This document shows positions 26,601 to 34,553 of a stretch of 64,000 nt of DNA, one piece after another. Source of the DNA: Melanocharis versteri (lineage: Eukaryota; Chordata; Aves; Passeriformes; Melanocharitidae). The stretch is taken from positions 1,387,925-1,451,924 of the forward strand of contig VZTG01008967.1 of NCBI GenBank assembly GCA_013397845.1, written 5' to 3'. The notes beneath the pieces were generated by a model, which was not told where the DNA came from, did no database searches, and saw nothing but the letters and a program-made list of their open reading frames with translations. The translations under genes were made by a program, and so were the position numbers. The first letter of the stretch is position 1; the number at the start of each line of letters is the position of its first letter.

Positions 26601-29600
26601 GTCAAGCTTTGGAGCAGACTGCCCAGGGAATCAGTGGAGTCACCATCCTTGGCAGTAGTTAAAACACGTGCAGACATGGCACTTAGGGACATGGTTTAGT
26701 GGTGGCCTTGGGTTAATGGTTATCTTGATCTTGGAAGGTATTTTCCATCCTAAACAATTCTATGAAAAGGGTAGCTTGCAGTCTGTGAACTACTGTGTTG
26801 GTTTTAAATTGGGATCATTTGTGTCAAGTTATACTTAGCAAATCTCAGTCATGGTTCTGTGACGCTTTGTGTAGATAAAATAATGAATTTAAGCCCTATC
26901 ATTGCTACAGCACCAATTCCTATCAGTATTTTACCTTCAGGAAAGAGCCTGATGTTGTTCGAAATGTTTGCAGGCTATTGCATGATTCACACAATAAATT
27001 TCAGTTTATAACTGTGAATATAGGTATATTAATGGTTTTTACAGTTATTGCGAGCAGATGTCTTGTGATTGCATTGAGTGGGAAAAATCTGTCTCTGCTG
27101 TTTGGAGTCGTGAAAATACCTACTTTTCTCTATCTTTTTTTGGTTGGTTGGTCTTAAATTCAGGAACAGCACATCTAATGACTTCTCTCATGGGATAACA
27201 AAAAGGAGTGGCGATTATTTCTTTTATGCATTGGATTTTTAGCCATATATTAAGCAGTTTGTCACTTTATGCCATGATTCGGTAACAGAATATTTCACTG
27301 TCATAAAAGAGGCTACTACAATAAGCCATAAATCGCTGAGCTATAGCGATCGCTAGAGCTTGGTTTTGTGTTCCCATCATGTAAATCCCTTTGTGACACA
27401 CTGGTATACGATGTGTTCAGTGCTCAAACCCTTTGTTCAATTGCCTGTTTTAGCATATGTTAACTGCTGTGCAAGCGCTCCATCAGCCATGATTTCAAGT
27501 TGCAAAGATCATTTAGCAGTTTAAAAGATAGTCTGTGCCAGTGGAAGGTTTTAAATATCAAAGAGACTTTTTAAAGAATACTTTCTCAAGTGGATTTGTG
27601 CTATTTGTAGAGGATTAAAGTCATTCACTGTTTCTTTACTGAAAATCTGTCTTCTCAATTAGTTACCATCTCAGTTTTTCTAAAGCAGCAAAATAGGGAA
27701 TTTCTAATGTTGAATATTTGTACAGATATACTTATCCTTACAGAAATCAGAAAAAAACAATTGCAGCTTAGTGGCCCCACTTAGTCACTCAAGGACCAAC
27801 TGGCAATCGCAGCGCTAAATCTTGTGGCTCTATTCCATTGCTCTGTGCCTTGGCTTTGTTGTGAGGTGACTCCACCAGAACTAGACATACAATGGTCATG
27901 AATGTAAAGCAGTGCAGTGATGAAGCTCCTTTAGCCATCTGCTGCTGTGAAGTAAATATCACTGTATTTCAGGCAATTATATTTTCAAAAATGCTTCGCT
28001 CTGTTGGTGGTGTCACTACAGACAGCAGTGACAACGGCACTTGAATGTATTGCAACACTGGTATTATTTTATTTGACAAAATCATTGGATCTTTAGAGTT
28101 GAAATCGATGGGACTTCACGGAACTGTGCAGTATGTTGCTCTCTGTTCCCCTTCAATGCATGGGGCTGGGCACCTTCCCTGAGACCTCTACCCCACAGTA
28201 AAGGTGGCAGTGCCCAGTAACCCTCCTCTTAGACTCTGTGGAATCCTTTAACCCAGGAGAGAAGGCTGTTCTTACCAATGAGGTAGACAGTGAGCCTCTA
28301 GTACAAAAGGAAATCTGGATGTTAAAAGAAATAAAAAATGTTTCTTCATTCTTTATGATAGAAATTGCCTGTGTCAGAAGACTAAACCTTTCTCTGTGAG
28401 ATTCACTGTTACCCTTCTTCAAACACATACCTGTCATTTCAGACTCACTTCTGTAAAATTAACCCTAAAAAATTTGTGTCATTTCCTTCTCCCCTTTTTC
28501 CAGTTTGAACAGGAGAACCAGAGACTTGTTGGTGAAATGAACAATCTCTTCGATGAAGTCAGGTACAATTTTCTGTTATTGACAGACGGTGGCCCGTGCT
28601 GGTCCCATGCCCTGGTCAGTGTCCGTGTGCAGGGCATTGGCTGCAGGACACCTGCCCACGCCCGCTGTAGTGGTGTGGGAGCAGCTGGGACAAATCACCA
28701 GTGCCCAGGAAAGGAACTGTGTGCTGCCCCACAGTGTAAAGAATGGTTCTCAGGGACACAAAGACTATCCTGAATAGCACTAGTTATGTTTGGAAGGTTT
28801 ACATTCTCCCTTATCCGAGTTTTAAAATACTAAATTTTCCATTTCTATCCTGTTGTCTGCTGGATATCCAGATGGCAGTAGGGGAGGTGCCATTGCTGAC
28901 CCCATGCAGAGATGGGCAATGGTGCCATTCACTCTCCCCAGCTGTGCAGAACACCCAAATGGCTTCTCAAGCTAGAAACTGACTTTTGGATTTTCAGTCC
29001 TAGGCAAGCTGAACTGCACACACCAGAGTAGCATATGAAAAGGGTGTGTCAAAATCAACTGCTTAAGGCCCACCATGAAAGTTGTTATACAAAATGAAAG
29101 AAGGGAGACAGGTGAAACCATGGTAGTGAAAGCTGCTCACTGAGCACTTCAGGGGGTGCCTTTCCCAGGGCTTTACTGTGGGCTGGTTGTCTTCCAACCA
29201 GGAACTATCCAAGCCCTACTCCCAGGCTATTGCTGCCTCACAGATGACTGACAAAACAGTGGGCTCCTGAGCAGCCACTTACTGGGCTGGAGAGTCTGAA
29301 TCTGCAGCAGCAAGACATGGTTGCACTAGTTTCTAATGGAGTATTTCTGTTCTTTGCCAAGACAAATTGAAGGGAAAGTGGTGGAAATCTCCAGATTACA
29401 AGAGATATTCACTGAGAAAGTCTTGCAACAGGTTAGTATAATTTAATACTACAGCAGTAAATACAACTTGAAGCTGTTCTTGCAGGTATTTTGGTCTTGA
29501 CTGCCAACTTGTGAACGTAAGATTAATGAATCTTCAATGCAAGTGTGAAGGAGAATATTTGTTTGTTTTTCAAATTCAAAATCAAGATATTTACTGTTGT

Positions 29601-31508
29601 TACTTACTAGTATGTACCAGAAATGGAAAATGAGAGGTATGTGTTAGAATGATCCCTCTGCCTCAGAACTGGTGTCCTGTTAAACATGTTATTTAACAGC
29701 ATCCTTTCTGGAAATGGTGGCACCTCTTCCAAAAGAGCTTGGAAAAATCAGACAGGTTAGATTTGACTCTAGATAAATGGGAGACTTCCTACTGATCTTG
29801 GTGGTTTCCATTCAGGTTTGTAAAATCCCGGATAAAGAAATTACAACTTAAATATATTACTCTCTGCCTTTGCATCAATGAAACAAAGATGTTAGCAATA
29901 CCAGATTTTATTTTATGAGTTCTGCTTGTTCCCAAAGTCCTTGGAAGTGGTTTCTTTGTAACATTCATTACTATTTCTCAATTTTATTTATTTTTTAAAC
30001 AGGAAACTGATATTGACAATATCCATCAGTTAGTTGTGGGTGCAACAGAGAATATAAAAGAAGGCAATGAAGACATAAGAGAGGTAATATCTTGAAATTG
30101 TGTTTTAGACTCGCTTGTTTCTCTTAGCTTGCAATTTTTTCCAAGTGTTGCTTTGAAACAGCATGTGTGAGCTCGCCCACAGGACCGGTGCAGTGGGTGT
30201 TGGGTGTCAGGACAGGGGTTTGGGAAAACTCTTCAAGGTGGCTGAGCTTCTCAATAGTTCACACTTGCTAACCATGATCTGACTAGCTACACAGGGCTGC
30301 AGAAATCTACTTGGCCTCAGCAATTTTTTAAACATGAATGTCACCTGGCTTGCATTTAAGCACCTGTGAAGTTTTTAAAAAAAAAAGAAGCGCAGGGGCA
30401 GAAATTGCAGATTAGCAATATAAGACAGTGCTGAAAGGGTTGAAACTGGAATGCTGAGTGTTAGCAGAAGAGACTCTTTACCACCCTGAACACTTCTTGC
30501 ATGCTCCTAGTAAACAAATCTCTTCCACTCTCTTACTAATTAGAAGGAAAAGATGTTTTCTTTTGGGAACTGAGATTTCAGTAAAACCCGAGTTCCTAAA
30601 TCAGACTACTGAGTAAATGGCTCACTTCTTTCTCCCTTCTGAGAGCACACAGAGAAGGTATCTCAAGGATGAGTTATCCACTGCTCTGCTCTCCTGAAAA
30701 GTGCACCAAACATGGCAACTGAAGCTGTATTTTGCTTCACTTTTCACATTTTTAGGTAGAACTAAGTTTTCTAAAGCATCCTGAGAAACAGTAGCGAAAG
30801 GTGCTAAAATAAAAAACTTTGTATCACTTACAAACACATTAGTGTTTGTATCACATAAAAAAAATCTTCCATATGTAAGTCTGAAAAATGAAAGAGCAAA
30901 AAACAGGTCCCCTGCTGGTCTCAATTTTGGAAAGGAGAAGCCAAGGAAAATAGTTGCTCTTAGATTAAAGTAAGTGACTGAGTTATCTCCAGAGGTGTCA
31001 GGGATTTTATTCTTGTTGTTTTTTTCATTTGTTTCAAGTCAGATCTTGATTAGAAAGATGAAGACCTGATTACTTTTAATCATGGAATTTCACTTTTTGA
31101 ACTTAAAACTAACTTTGAAGCATGTACTTTCTGATATAGTTCCTAGTGTTTGATTGCATGAGATCTTGGGATTTTAATGTTTTTGGTTTTTTTTTTTTCC
31201 CAAATGTCCAATTTTAAGATTTTGAGTGTGACTTCAGTGTGATAAATCTGAAGAGGTACAGCCAACCTGACCTGTATTCATCTGAAATTAAGGGCAAATT
31301 TTGGTGTTTCTCTTGTGGGAGGGAAGGGTGATGCCACTAACAGCATTCTGGGTTGCCACTGTTGAAATTGTGTTTACTGGTGATGGTAACAGGAATAACC
31401 TTTTCCTCACAGGCCATCAAAAACAATGCTGGATTTAGAGTATGGATCCTATTCTTCCTTGTGATGTGTTCATTCTCCTTGCTTTTCCTGGACTGGTATG
31501 ATAATTAA
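5607..31508 (+). CDS. STX18: STX18 (syntaxin 18), partial: ten 3'-most coding exons
   Basis: Syntaxin 18 is a tail-anchored Qa-SNARE of the endoplasmic reticulum. With BNIP1/SEC20, USE1 and SEC22B, tethered by the ZW10-RINT1-NBAS complex, it fuses Golgi-derived COPI vesicles with the ER (family knowledge). I joined the exons 5607-5674, 15878-15993, 17090-17167, 17271-17337, 20702-20817, 25275-25363, 28504-28562, 29362-29431, 30003-30083 and 31413-31508. All junctions are GT-AG and in phase, giving 279 residues and a TAA stop. That equals human residues 57-335 with no gap. Landmarks by human numbering are the syntaxin-18 N-terminal region in the early exons, an acidic linker around 166-234 that is the least conserved part, the SNARE motif at about 244-306 with the likely zero-layer Gln277, and one C-terminal membrane anchor at about 314-330 ending in WYDN (human WYDS). 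Residues 1-56 are encoded outside the window. Identification by eye is very secure. Confidence 0.97.
8374..8966 (-). mobile_element. Solo LTR of an avian endogenous retrovirus
   Basis: The whole segment matches, from memory, a common LTR family of songbird and other neoavian genomes. On the plus strand it opens TGTTGTGGCTTAACCCCAGC and closes near AAAATTAACTCTATCCCCGG followed by a terminal CACA. The reverse orientation is the transcriptional one, because AATAAA then lies near the 3' end (TTTATT at 8501-8506 on +) and the element begins TGTG and ends ACA. There is no internal gag/pol/env sequence, so it is a solo LTR of about 593 bp. The TATA region (near 8680-8690) and the CRE-like site near 8697 are decayed relative to the family sequence I recall. 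I could not identify a clear target-site duplication. It lies antisense in an STX18 intron. Confidence 0.85.
10855..11740 (-). mobile_element. Old, diverged CR1 LINE fragment (3' part)
   Basis: The sequence starts with AGGATCATAGAAATGTTAGG, the reverse complement of a CR1 3' end. Much further on it has recognisable CR1 blocks: the region near 11320-11375 (AATGAAAGTATTAAACAGC and CCTGTGGAACACTGCT), the region near 11480-11560 (CTTGTGAGAATGTGAGATGA and TCATCCATCCATATGACCTG), and near 11650-11715 a stretch resembling the CR1 block that ends in a Pol-distal GTCCCTTT. Divergence is high. The middle third (about 10900-11050) is weakly supported, so the element may be split. Confidence 0.65.
15878..15993 (+). 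CDS. STX18: STX18 coding exon, residues ~79-118
   Basis: The exon is 116 bp with acceptor ttctcag and donor gtaaac. It starts with the C completing Ser79 and contains RMTDTERDQIDQDAQVFMRT, a diagnostic syntaxin-18 stretch. An open frame runs upstream into the intron from 15816, but the acceptor and the homology begin at 15878. Confidence 0.97.
15994..17089 (+). other. STX18: STX18 intron, 1.1 kb
   Basis: AT-rich intron with donor gtaaac. Nothing other than the splice sites and the T-rich tract before the acceptor is recognisable. Confidence 0.9.
17090..17167 (+). CDS. STX18: STX18 coding exon, residues ~118-144
   Basis: The exon is 78 bp. The acceptor follows a T-rich tract ending taatttcag. 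It encodes AHKGIQSAQVKEHRTAVLDF then IEDYLK and the first base of Arg144. The donor reads AAA then gtactt, a weak match to consensus. The next exon is only 103 bp away. Confidence 0.96.
17168..17270 (+). other. STX18: STX18 mini-intron, 103 bp
   Basis: This is by far the shortest intron of the gene, with a weak donor (AAA then gtactt) and a normal acceptor. Reading through from the upstream exon meets a stop after three codons (AGT ACT TAG), so retention would truncate the protein before the SNARE motif. Confidence 0.92.
17271..17337 (+). CDS. STX18: STX18 coding exon, residues ~144-166
   Basis: The exon is 67 bp with acceptor cttgaacag and donor gtgagt. It encodes VCKLYSEQRAIRVKRVIDKK then R and a split Leu166. 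The basic run matches human syntaxin 18. The donor choice leaves CT, and the following exon supplies G, restoring Leu in frame. Confidence 0.96.
17338..20701 (+). other. STX18: STX18 intron, 3.4 kb
   Basis: AT-rich intron with donor gtgagt. It contains an A/T-only inverted repeat at 18854-18878 and no recognised gene or mobile element. Confidence 0.88.
18854..18878. repeat. A/T-only perfect inverted repeat
   Basis: The arms ATTTAAATTAA (18854-18864) and TTAATTTAAAT (18868-18878) flank a 3-base centre. Low-complexity AT DNA forms such palindromes readily, so no function is inferred. Confidence 0.85.
20702..20817 (+). CDS. STX18: STX18 coding exon, residues ~166-205 (variable linker)
   Basis: The exon is 116 bp with acceptor ttacctctag and donor gtaaga. 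It encodes SKLEPEQSNVSKSPLSAEKS and a further Ser/Glu-rich stretch ending EESK. This is the polar linker between the N-terminal region and the SNARE motif. It is the least conserved part of the protein, yet it keeps the same length as in human. Confidence 0.93.
20818..25274 (+). other. STX18: STX18 intron, 4.5 kb
   Basis: Intron with donor gtaaga. I see no exon, RNA gene or clear transposon. The 21.2-22.4 kb stretch is somewhat richer in G+C and holds several short open frames without recognisable homology. Confidence 0.85.
25275..25363 (+). CDS. STX18: STX18 coding exon, residues ~205-234
   Basis: The exon is 89 bp with acceptor ttttacag and donor gtatgc. It encodes RNLPDAQSNLGLWGDGKGED then ELSPEEIQV. 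The WGDGKGEDELSPEEIQ block is shared with human syntaxin 18. The reading frame excludes the alternative acceptor 4 bases further in. Confidence 0.95.
26570..26767 (+). mobile_element. CR1 LINE 3'-end fragment
   Basis: It contains the conserved tail of avian CR1 in sense orientation: CTTCTCTCTGAAAGGGTTGT, then CAGACTGCCCAGGGA, GTGGAGTCACCATCC, GGCACTTAGGGACATGGTTT and TATTTTCCATCCTAAACAAT, followed by TCTATGA. It is 5'-truncated as usual for CR1 and moderately diverged. Confidence 0.9.
27339..27360. repeat. 22-bp near-perfect palindrome with CpG core
   Basis: The perfect 12-bp core TAGCGATCGCTA (27344-27355) is flanked by one mismatched base pair and then AGCT on each side. It contains two CpGs in an otherwise CpG-poor intron. 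Function unknown. Confidence 0.9.
28504..28562 (+). CDS. STX18: STX18 coding exon, residues ~235-254 (start of SNARE region)
   Basis: The exon is 59 bp with acceptor tttttccag and donor gtacaa. It encodes FEQENQRLVGEMNNLFDEV then a split Arg254. This is the heptad-repeat start of the SNARE region. An open frame continues past the donor into the intron, but the homology stops at 28562. Confidence 0.96.
28563..29361 (+). other. STX18: STX18 intron, 0.8 kb
   Basis: Intron with donor gtacaa and acceptor ttgccaag. The 28590-28740 part is relatively G+C rich. Open frames run from the upstream exon into it but show no conserved protein, so I treat them as read-through of the intron. Confidence 0.9.
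29362..29431 (+). CDS. STX18: STX18 coding exon, residues ~254-277 (SNARE core)
   Basis: The exon is 70 bp with acceptor ttgccaag and donor gttagt. It encodes QIEGKVVEISRLQEIFTEKV then LQQ. Aligned by eye with other Qa-SNAREs, the last Gln (CAG, 29429-29431) falls at the ionic zero layer. The intron therefore cuts the SNARE helix exactly after the zero-layer residue. Confidence 0.96.
29432..30002 (+). other. STX18: STX18 intron, 571 bp
   Basis: Intron with donor gttagt and a T-rich tract before the acceptor. Nothing else seen. Confidence 0.93.
30003..30083 (+). CDS. STX18: STX18 coding exon, residues ~278-304 (SNARE C-terminal half)
   Basis: The exon is 81 bp, phase 0 at both ends, with acceptor tttaaacag and donor gtaata. 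It encodes ETDIDNIHQLVVGATENIKE then GNEDIRE, nearly identical to human. It forms the C-terminal half of the Qa-SNARE helix. Confidence 0.97.
30084..31412 (+). other. STX18: STX18 intron, 1.3 kb
   Basis: Intron with donor gtaata. It contains a 9-bp inverted repeat (TACAAACAC / GTGTTTGTA near 30827-30850) and a T-run at about 31180-31198. No exon or transposon seen. Confidence 0.9.
31413..31508 (+). CDS. STX18: STX18 terminal coding exon: tail anchor and stop
   Basis: The acceptor is ttttcctcacag. The exon encodes AIKNNAGFR, then a hydrophobic run of about 17 residues (VWILFFLVMCSFSLLFL), then DWYDN and TAA at 31506-31508. This is the single C-terminal membrane anchor that inserts STX18 post-translationally into the ER with a very short lumenal tail. 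The 3' UTR follows. Confidence 0.97.
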   Translation, partial: AIKNNAGFRVWILFFLVMCSFSLLFLDWYDN

Positions 31509-32636
31509 TTAAACATGCTGTCTCCATGCTCTCTTTGTAAATGTTTTGACTTTTTTTTCTGTGGAGGGGGGTATACAGCATACCTATGTATTTTATGCAT
31601 TTTTTCATACCTCTATGATGGAAATATTTTCCAATAAGTAAGTGTGTGCACATATCCATTTATACATTCATTTTAAATCCCTTTATCAAACATAAAACCA
31701 CACTTAATCCTCTGGAGAACATAAAACTCTTGGAAAGAGCTGTGAAGAAAGCTACAAGCTGGAGCAGAGCTAACAGAAGAAAAAACAACAATACTGGTTT
31801 TGTTATAGCCACCCACCTGTGCTGTGGAAAGTCCAGCTCCCATCCCAGACCAAGAGAAAACTGTTACTGTGCAAAAGCATCTACACTGTCTCAGGCGTTT
31901 ATTTCATCACACCACTTCAGTACACAGTGATCACTTTGCACAAAAATGACCTCTACTTCTAGTCCTTTGAAACTACTTGACTCAGAAATCAGCTTGATCA
32001 AATGGTGGTAATAATGATAAAGAGTCAACTAAAGAGATTTACTTGTAAGTGAAAAGAGAGAATACAACAGAAACAGACTGTGCAATGAAACAGATGTTCT
32101 GGGATGCTGGCATAAAGCCAAAGGACAGACAATATTAAAGTCAAACTCTTCAAAGTACTAAAGCTGGGAGCAATTTGTTAACTAAAAAAGTCTCAAAACC
32201 AAGTGTAGATAAGACTCAATAAACTCCCTCCTGTTAAATCAGAGGAAAAAAGGTTTTGACTTCAAGAAGTATAAACAATCTGTTTCTCCTAGATTGTAAG
32301 GCTTACTAATTTTTATTGTTTATTGTTACGAGGAGAAAAAGAAGTTGTTTCTCATCAGTATTTACTTATGCATTAAAGTTTTTATTGTCCTAAATTTAAG
32401 GAGAGGAGATGTATCGTGAATTATTTCTATTTAGGACAGTCTTGGGAAACAGATATTTCCATCCTGTAAAATCTGAATGTCCTCTACACATACATTGATA
32501 TGAAATGTGTGTGTTTTCCTAGCTCTCTTCTGAAATGTATATTTCTATACATTTTATGCAACAAGCAGCATCATTCTTATTCTTTACTCTGCACAGAGTG
32601 AAAATGTCAAAAGTTACATGTGAATTAATTATATTC

Positions 32637-32642
32637 AATAAA
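32637..32642 (+). terminator. STX18: Likely STX18 poly(A) signal
   Basis: AATAAA, followed about 30 bases on by the GT-rich stretch CATGGTGTGTTTT, which suits a cleavage/polyadenylation site. An earlier AATAAA (32218-32223) lacks an obvious GU-rich element and may be an alternative site. Confidence 0.6.
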
Positions 32643-32736
32643 GCAGATGCCTGTTACAAAATGCAAACATGGTGTGTTTTAAAGATCTTAACATAGGCTT
32701 GATATTGTTAAATGCAAAGAAAAATTTGGCACATAG

Positions 32737-32742
32737 TTTATT
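32737..32742 (-). terminator. NSG1: Likely NSG1 poly(A) signal
   Basis: TTTATT on the plus strand is AATAAA on the minus strand. It is the only canonical hexamer I find between here and the NSG1 stop. On the minus strand it is followed by a T-rich stretch. TTTAAT (minus ATTAAA) at about 34281 and 34331 is so close to the stop that it is less likely. Confidence 0.5.
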
Positions 32743-34352
32743 GCTTCTTAGGCAGTCCACATACCATGATGACTTAATAAAAAGCCTTTTACAGCTACAC
32801 TATGTAATGCACATTTCCTATCAAATCTAGAACATTGAGTCATAATGGTTATTTTTACTGTATTGGGATGACAGGCTTCTGCTGGAAAAAAACAGTAGTA
32901 GAGCTGACCACATCTATTCTACTACAGATCTTGAGAAACAACCTACACTGATGTTTTTCCTTAATTTTTGTACAGACTCTACCAAAAAAAGGAACTTTTG
33001 ACATGTCCACTCTTCCTTGTCCCATTCAAGTTACATGACTAAAAAGGCAACTTGCTTGCCGAGATGCTTCACACACTTATTTTGTATGTTAAATTAATAA
33101 GATGTCTTTTTATAATGTATATTGAAGATTTATAATAAAAATGAAAACATTATTTCACACAAAGAATAGGTAAGTTTGTAATTACAATGGAACTTTAACG
33201 TGCATCCACAATACTATGTTCTTCTACATCTTTTCCCCTCCCAAGCCACACACAAACAGTTCTACTCTTCACTCTGTTTCACATGGAGCTTTAACAGCCA
33301 GTTGTGGTATCTAATACGCTACCGTTTCACTTGTGATGCTCCGTGTTTTAAAAAGTATCAAACTGCAAACCATACATAAACAGAAAGCTCTTTCTAACTA
33401 ATAAAAAGGGAAAATGTGAATGTAATACAAGAGAAAATTTAGACATTTTACTCCTTCAGCTGTATCCGACAAATTACATAGTGGACTACATGTACTGTGA
33501 ATAGGCTTTCTGCCTCTTAAGTATGATCAAAAGATGTCACTTCTCATTAGAACATCCTGAACTGTACATTTTTTACACTAGCCTCAACACCCACCACTAA
33601 AACTGCCTGTGTTTTTCCATAATGTCTATCTAGTTTGTGTTCCAGTGCACATCCTTACCAAGATGCTAAAGCCACAGTGGAAATGCAGTTAAATCCTGTT
33701 GACAGCAATAAGAAAACATTGAGCATGCCTTGTTGCAGAGAACTTCATTATCACTTACAAAAAACAGTAAAGGAAACGTAAGGAAAAATGCAACCTGACA
33801 GTTTTCTTTCTCCATACAAGTCATTACACTACGCCCCGATGTCAGTGCTGACTATCATTCTTGCTTGAGCCCAAACTAAAGATTACTTACAGCTTTCAGC
33901 TAAACAAGAGATCACTCTAGTTATGGCTAGGGTGTTTCAGTTTGCAAAATGACAAAGAATTCAAAAACTTAATAAATTAAGGATCTGTTCAGACAACAGA
34001 ACACATGATTTATCTAAGGTCCAAGCCCTGAAAATCCAGTGACAAAATCTATCAGTATCCAATAAACTGCAAGAACATATCTAACATTGGATTTTTTTTA
34101 AACATTGAAAATGGTGTCAAAGCTCTACAGCAATGCTGATATGCACCTGGGGTTATGCCCATGAATGTTCTGCAGCAAGTTTTTGTTTTCGTTTTTTTTC
34201 TTTTTTTTTGCAAAGCAGTATCAGCAAACAGAAGCAATTGCACCATAAACATGAGTAACCTCTAAATTATCCATAATTATATTTAATGAAAAGTTCCTTG
34301 AAGTCCCTTAGTTACCTTCAAATGACATAGTTTTAATAATTAGCTTATCATA

Positions 34353-34553
34353 CTAGGCTGATTTCTCAGCAGCTTCAGTCTCCTGTTCAGACAGTTTCTC
34401 TTCTGACAGTACTGTCATCCACGGGGACACGGAGCGCGTGATGGTTTGTTTGGCCAGGTTGTAGTGGTTTATGACTGTGTAAAATTTCCCTCGAGCGCTG
34501 GAGTCTTGTTCAGAGTAGTAGTTTTCCAACCCAGCTGGAATGCACTGATTATT
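34353..34553 (-). CDS. NSG1: NSG1 terminal coding exon, residues 120-185
   Basis: The exon has acceptor ttttcttttcag and 201 bp of coding sequence. It encodes NNQCIPAGLENYYSEQDSSA, then RGKFYTVINHYNLAKQTITR, then SVSPWMTVLSEEKLSEQETE and AAEKSA with stop TAG at 34353-34355. This is the lumenal C-terminal region, close to mammalian NSG1. Confidence 0.97.
   Translation of the reverse strand, partial: NNQCIPAGLENYYSEQDSSARGKFYTVINHYNLAKQTITRSVSPWMTVLSEEKLSEQETEAAEKSA

Larger units (their letters stand above)
25364..28503 (+). other. STX18: STX18 intron, 3.1 kb
   Basis: Intron with donor gtatgc. It contains a CR1 3' end at about 26570-26767 and a CpG-bearing near-palindrome at 27339-27360 (listed separately). 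No exon is seen. Confidence 0.88.
31509..34352. other. Convergent 3' UTRs of STX18 (+) and NSG1 (-)
   Basis: No coding sequence lies between the STX18 stop at 31508 and the NSG1 stop at 34353. Using the best canonical signals, the STX18 3' UTR would be about 1.15 kb and that of NSG1 about 1.6 kb, leaving almost no spacer. Other AATAAA-type signals on the plus strand are at 32218-32223 and 33134-33139. Confidence 0.75.

Noticed and set aside
28396..28773. 125-codon open frame around a STX18 exon
   Set aside because: Only 28504-28562 is homologous to STX18. The rest is intron read-through on either side of good splice sites.
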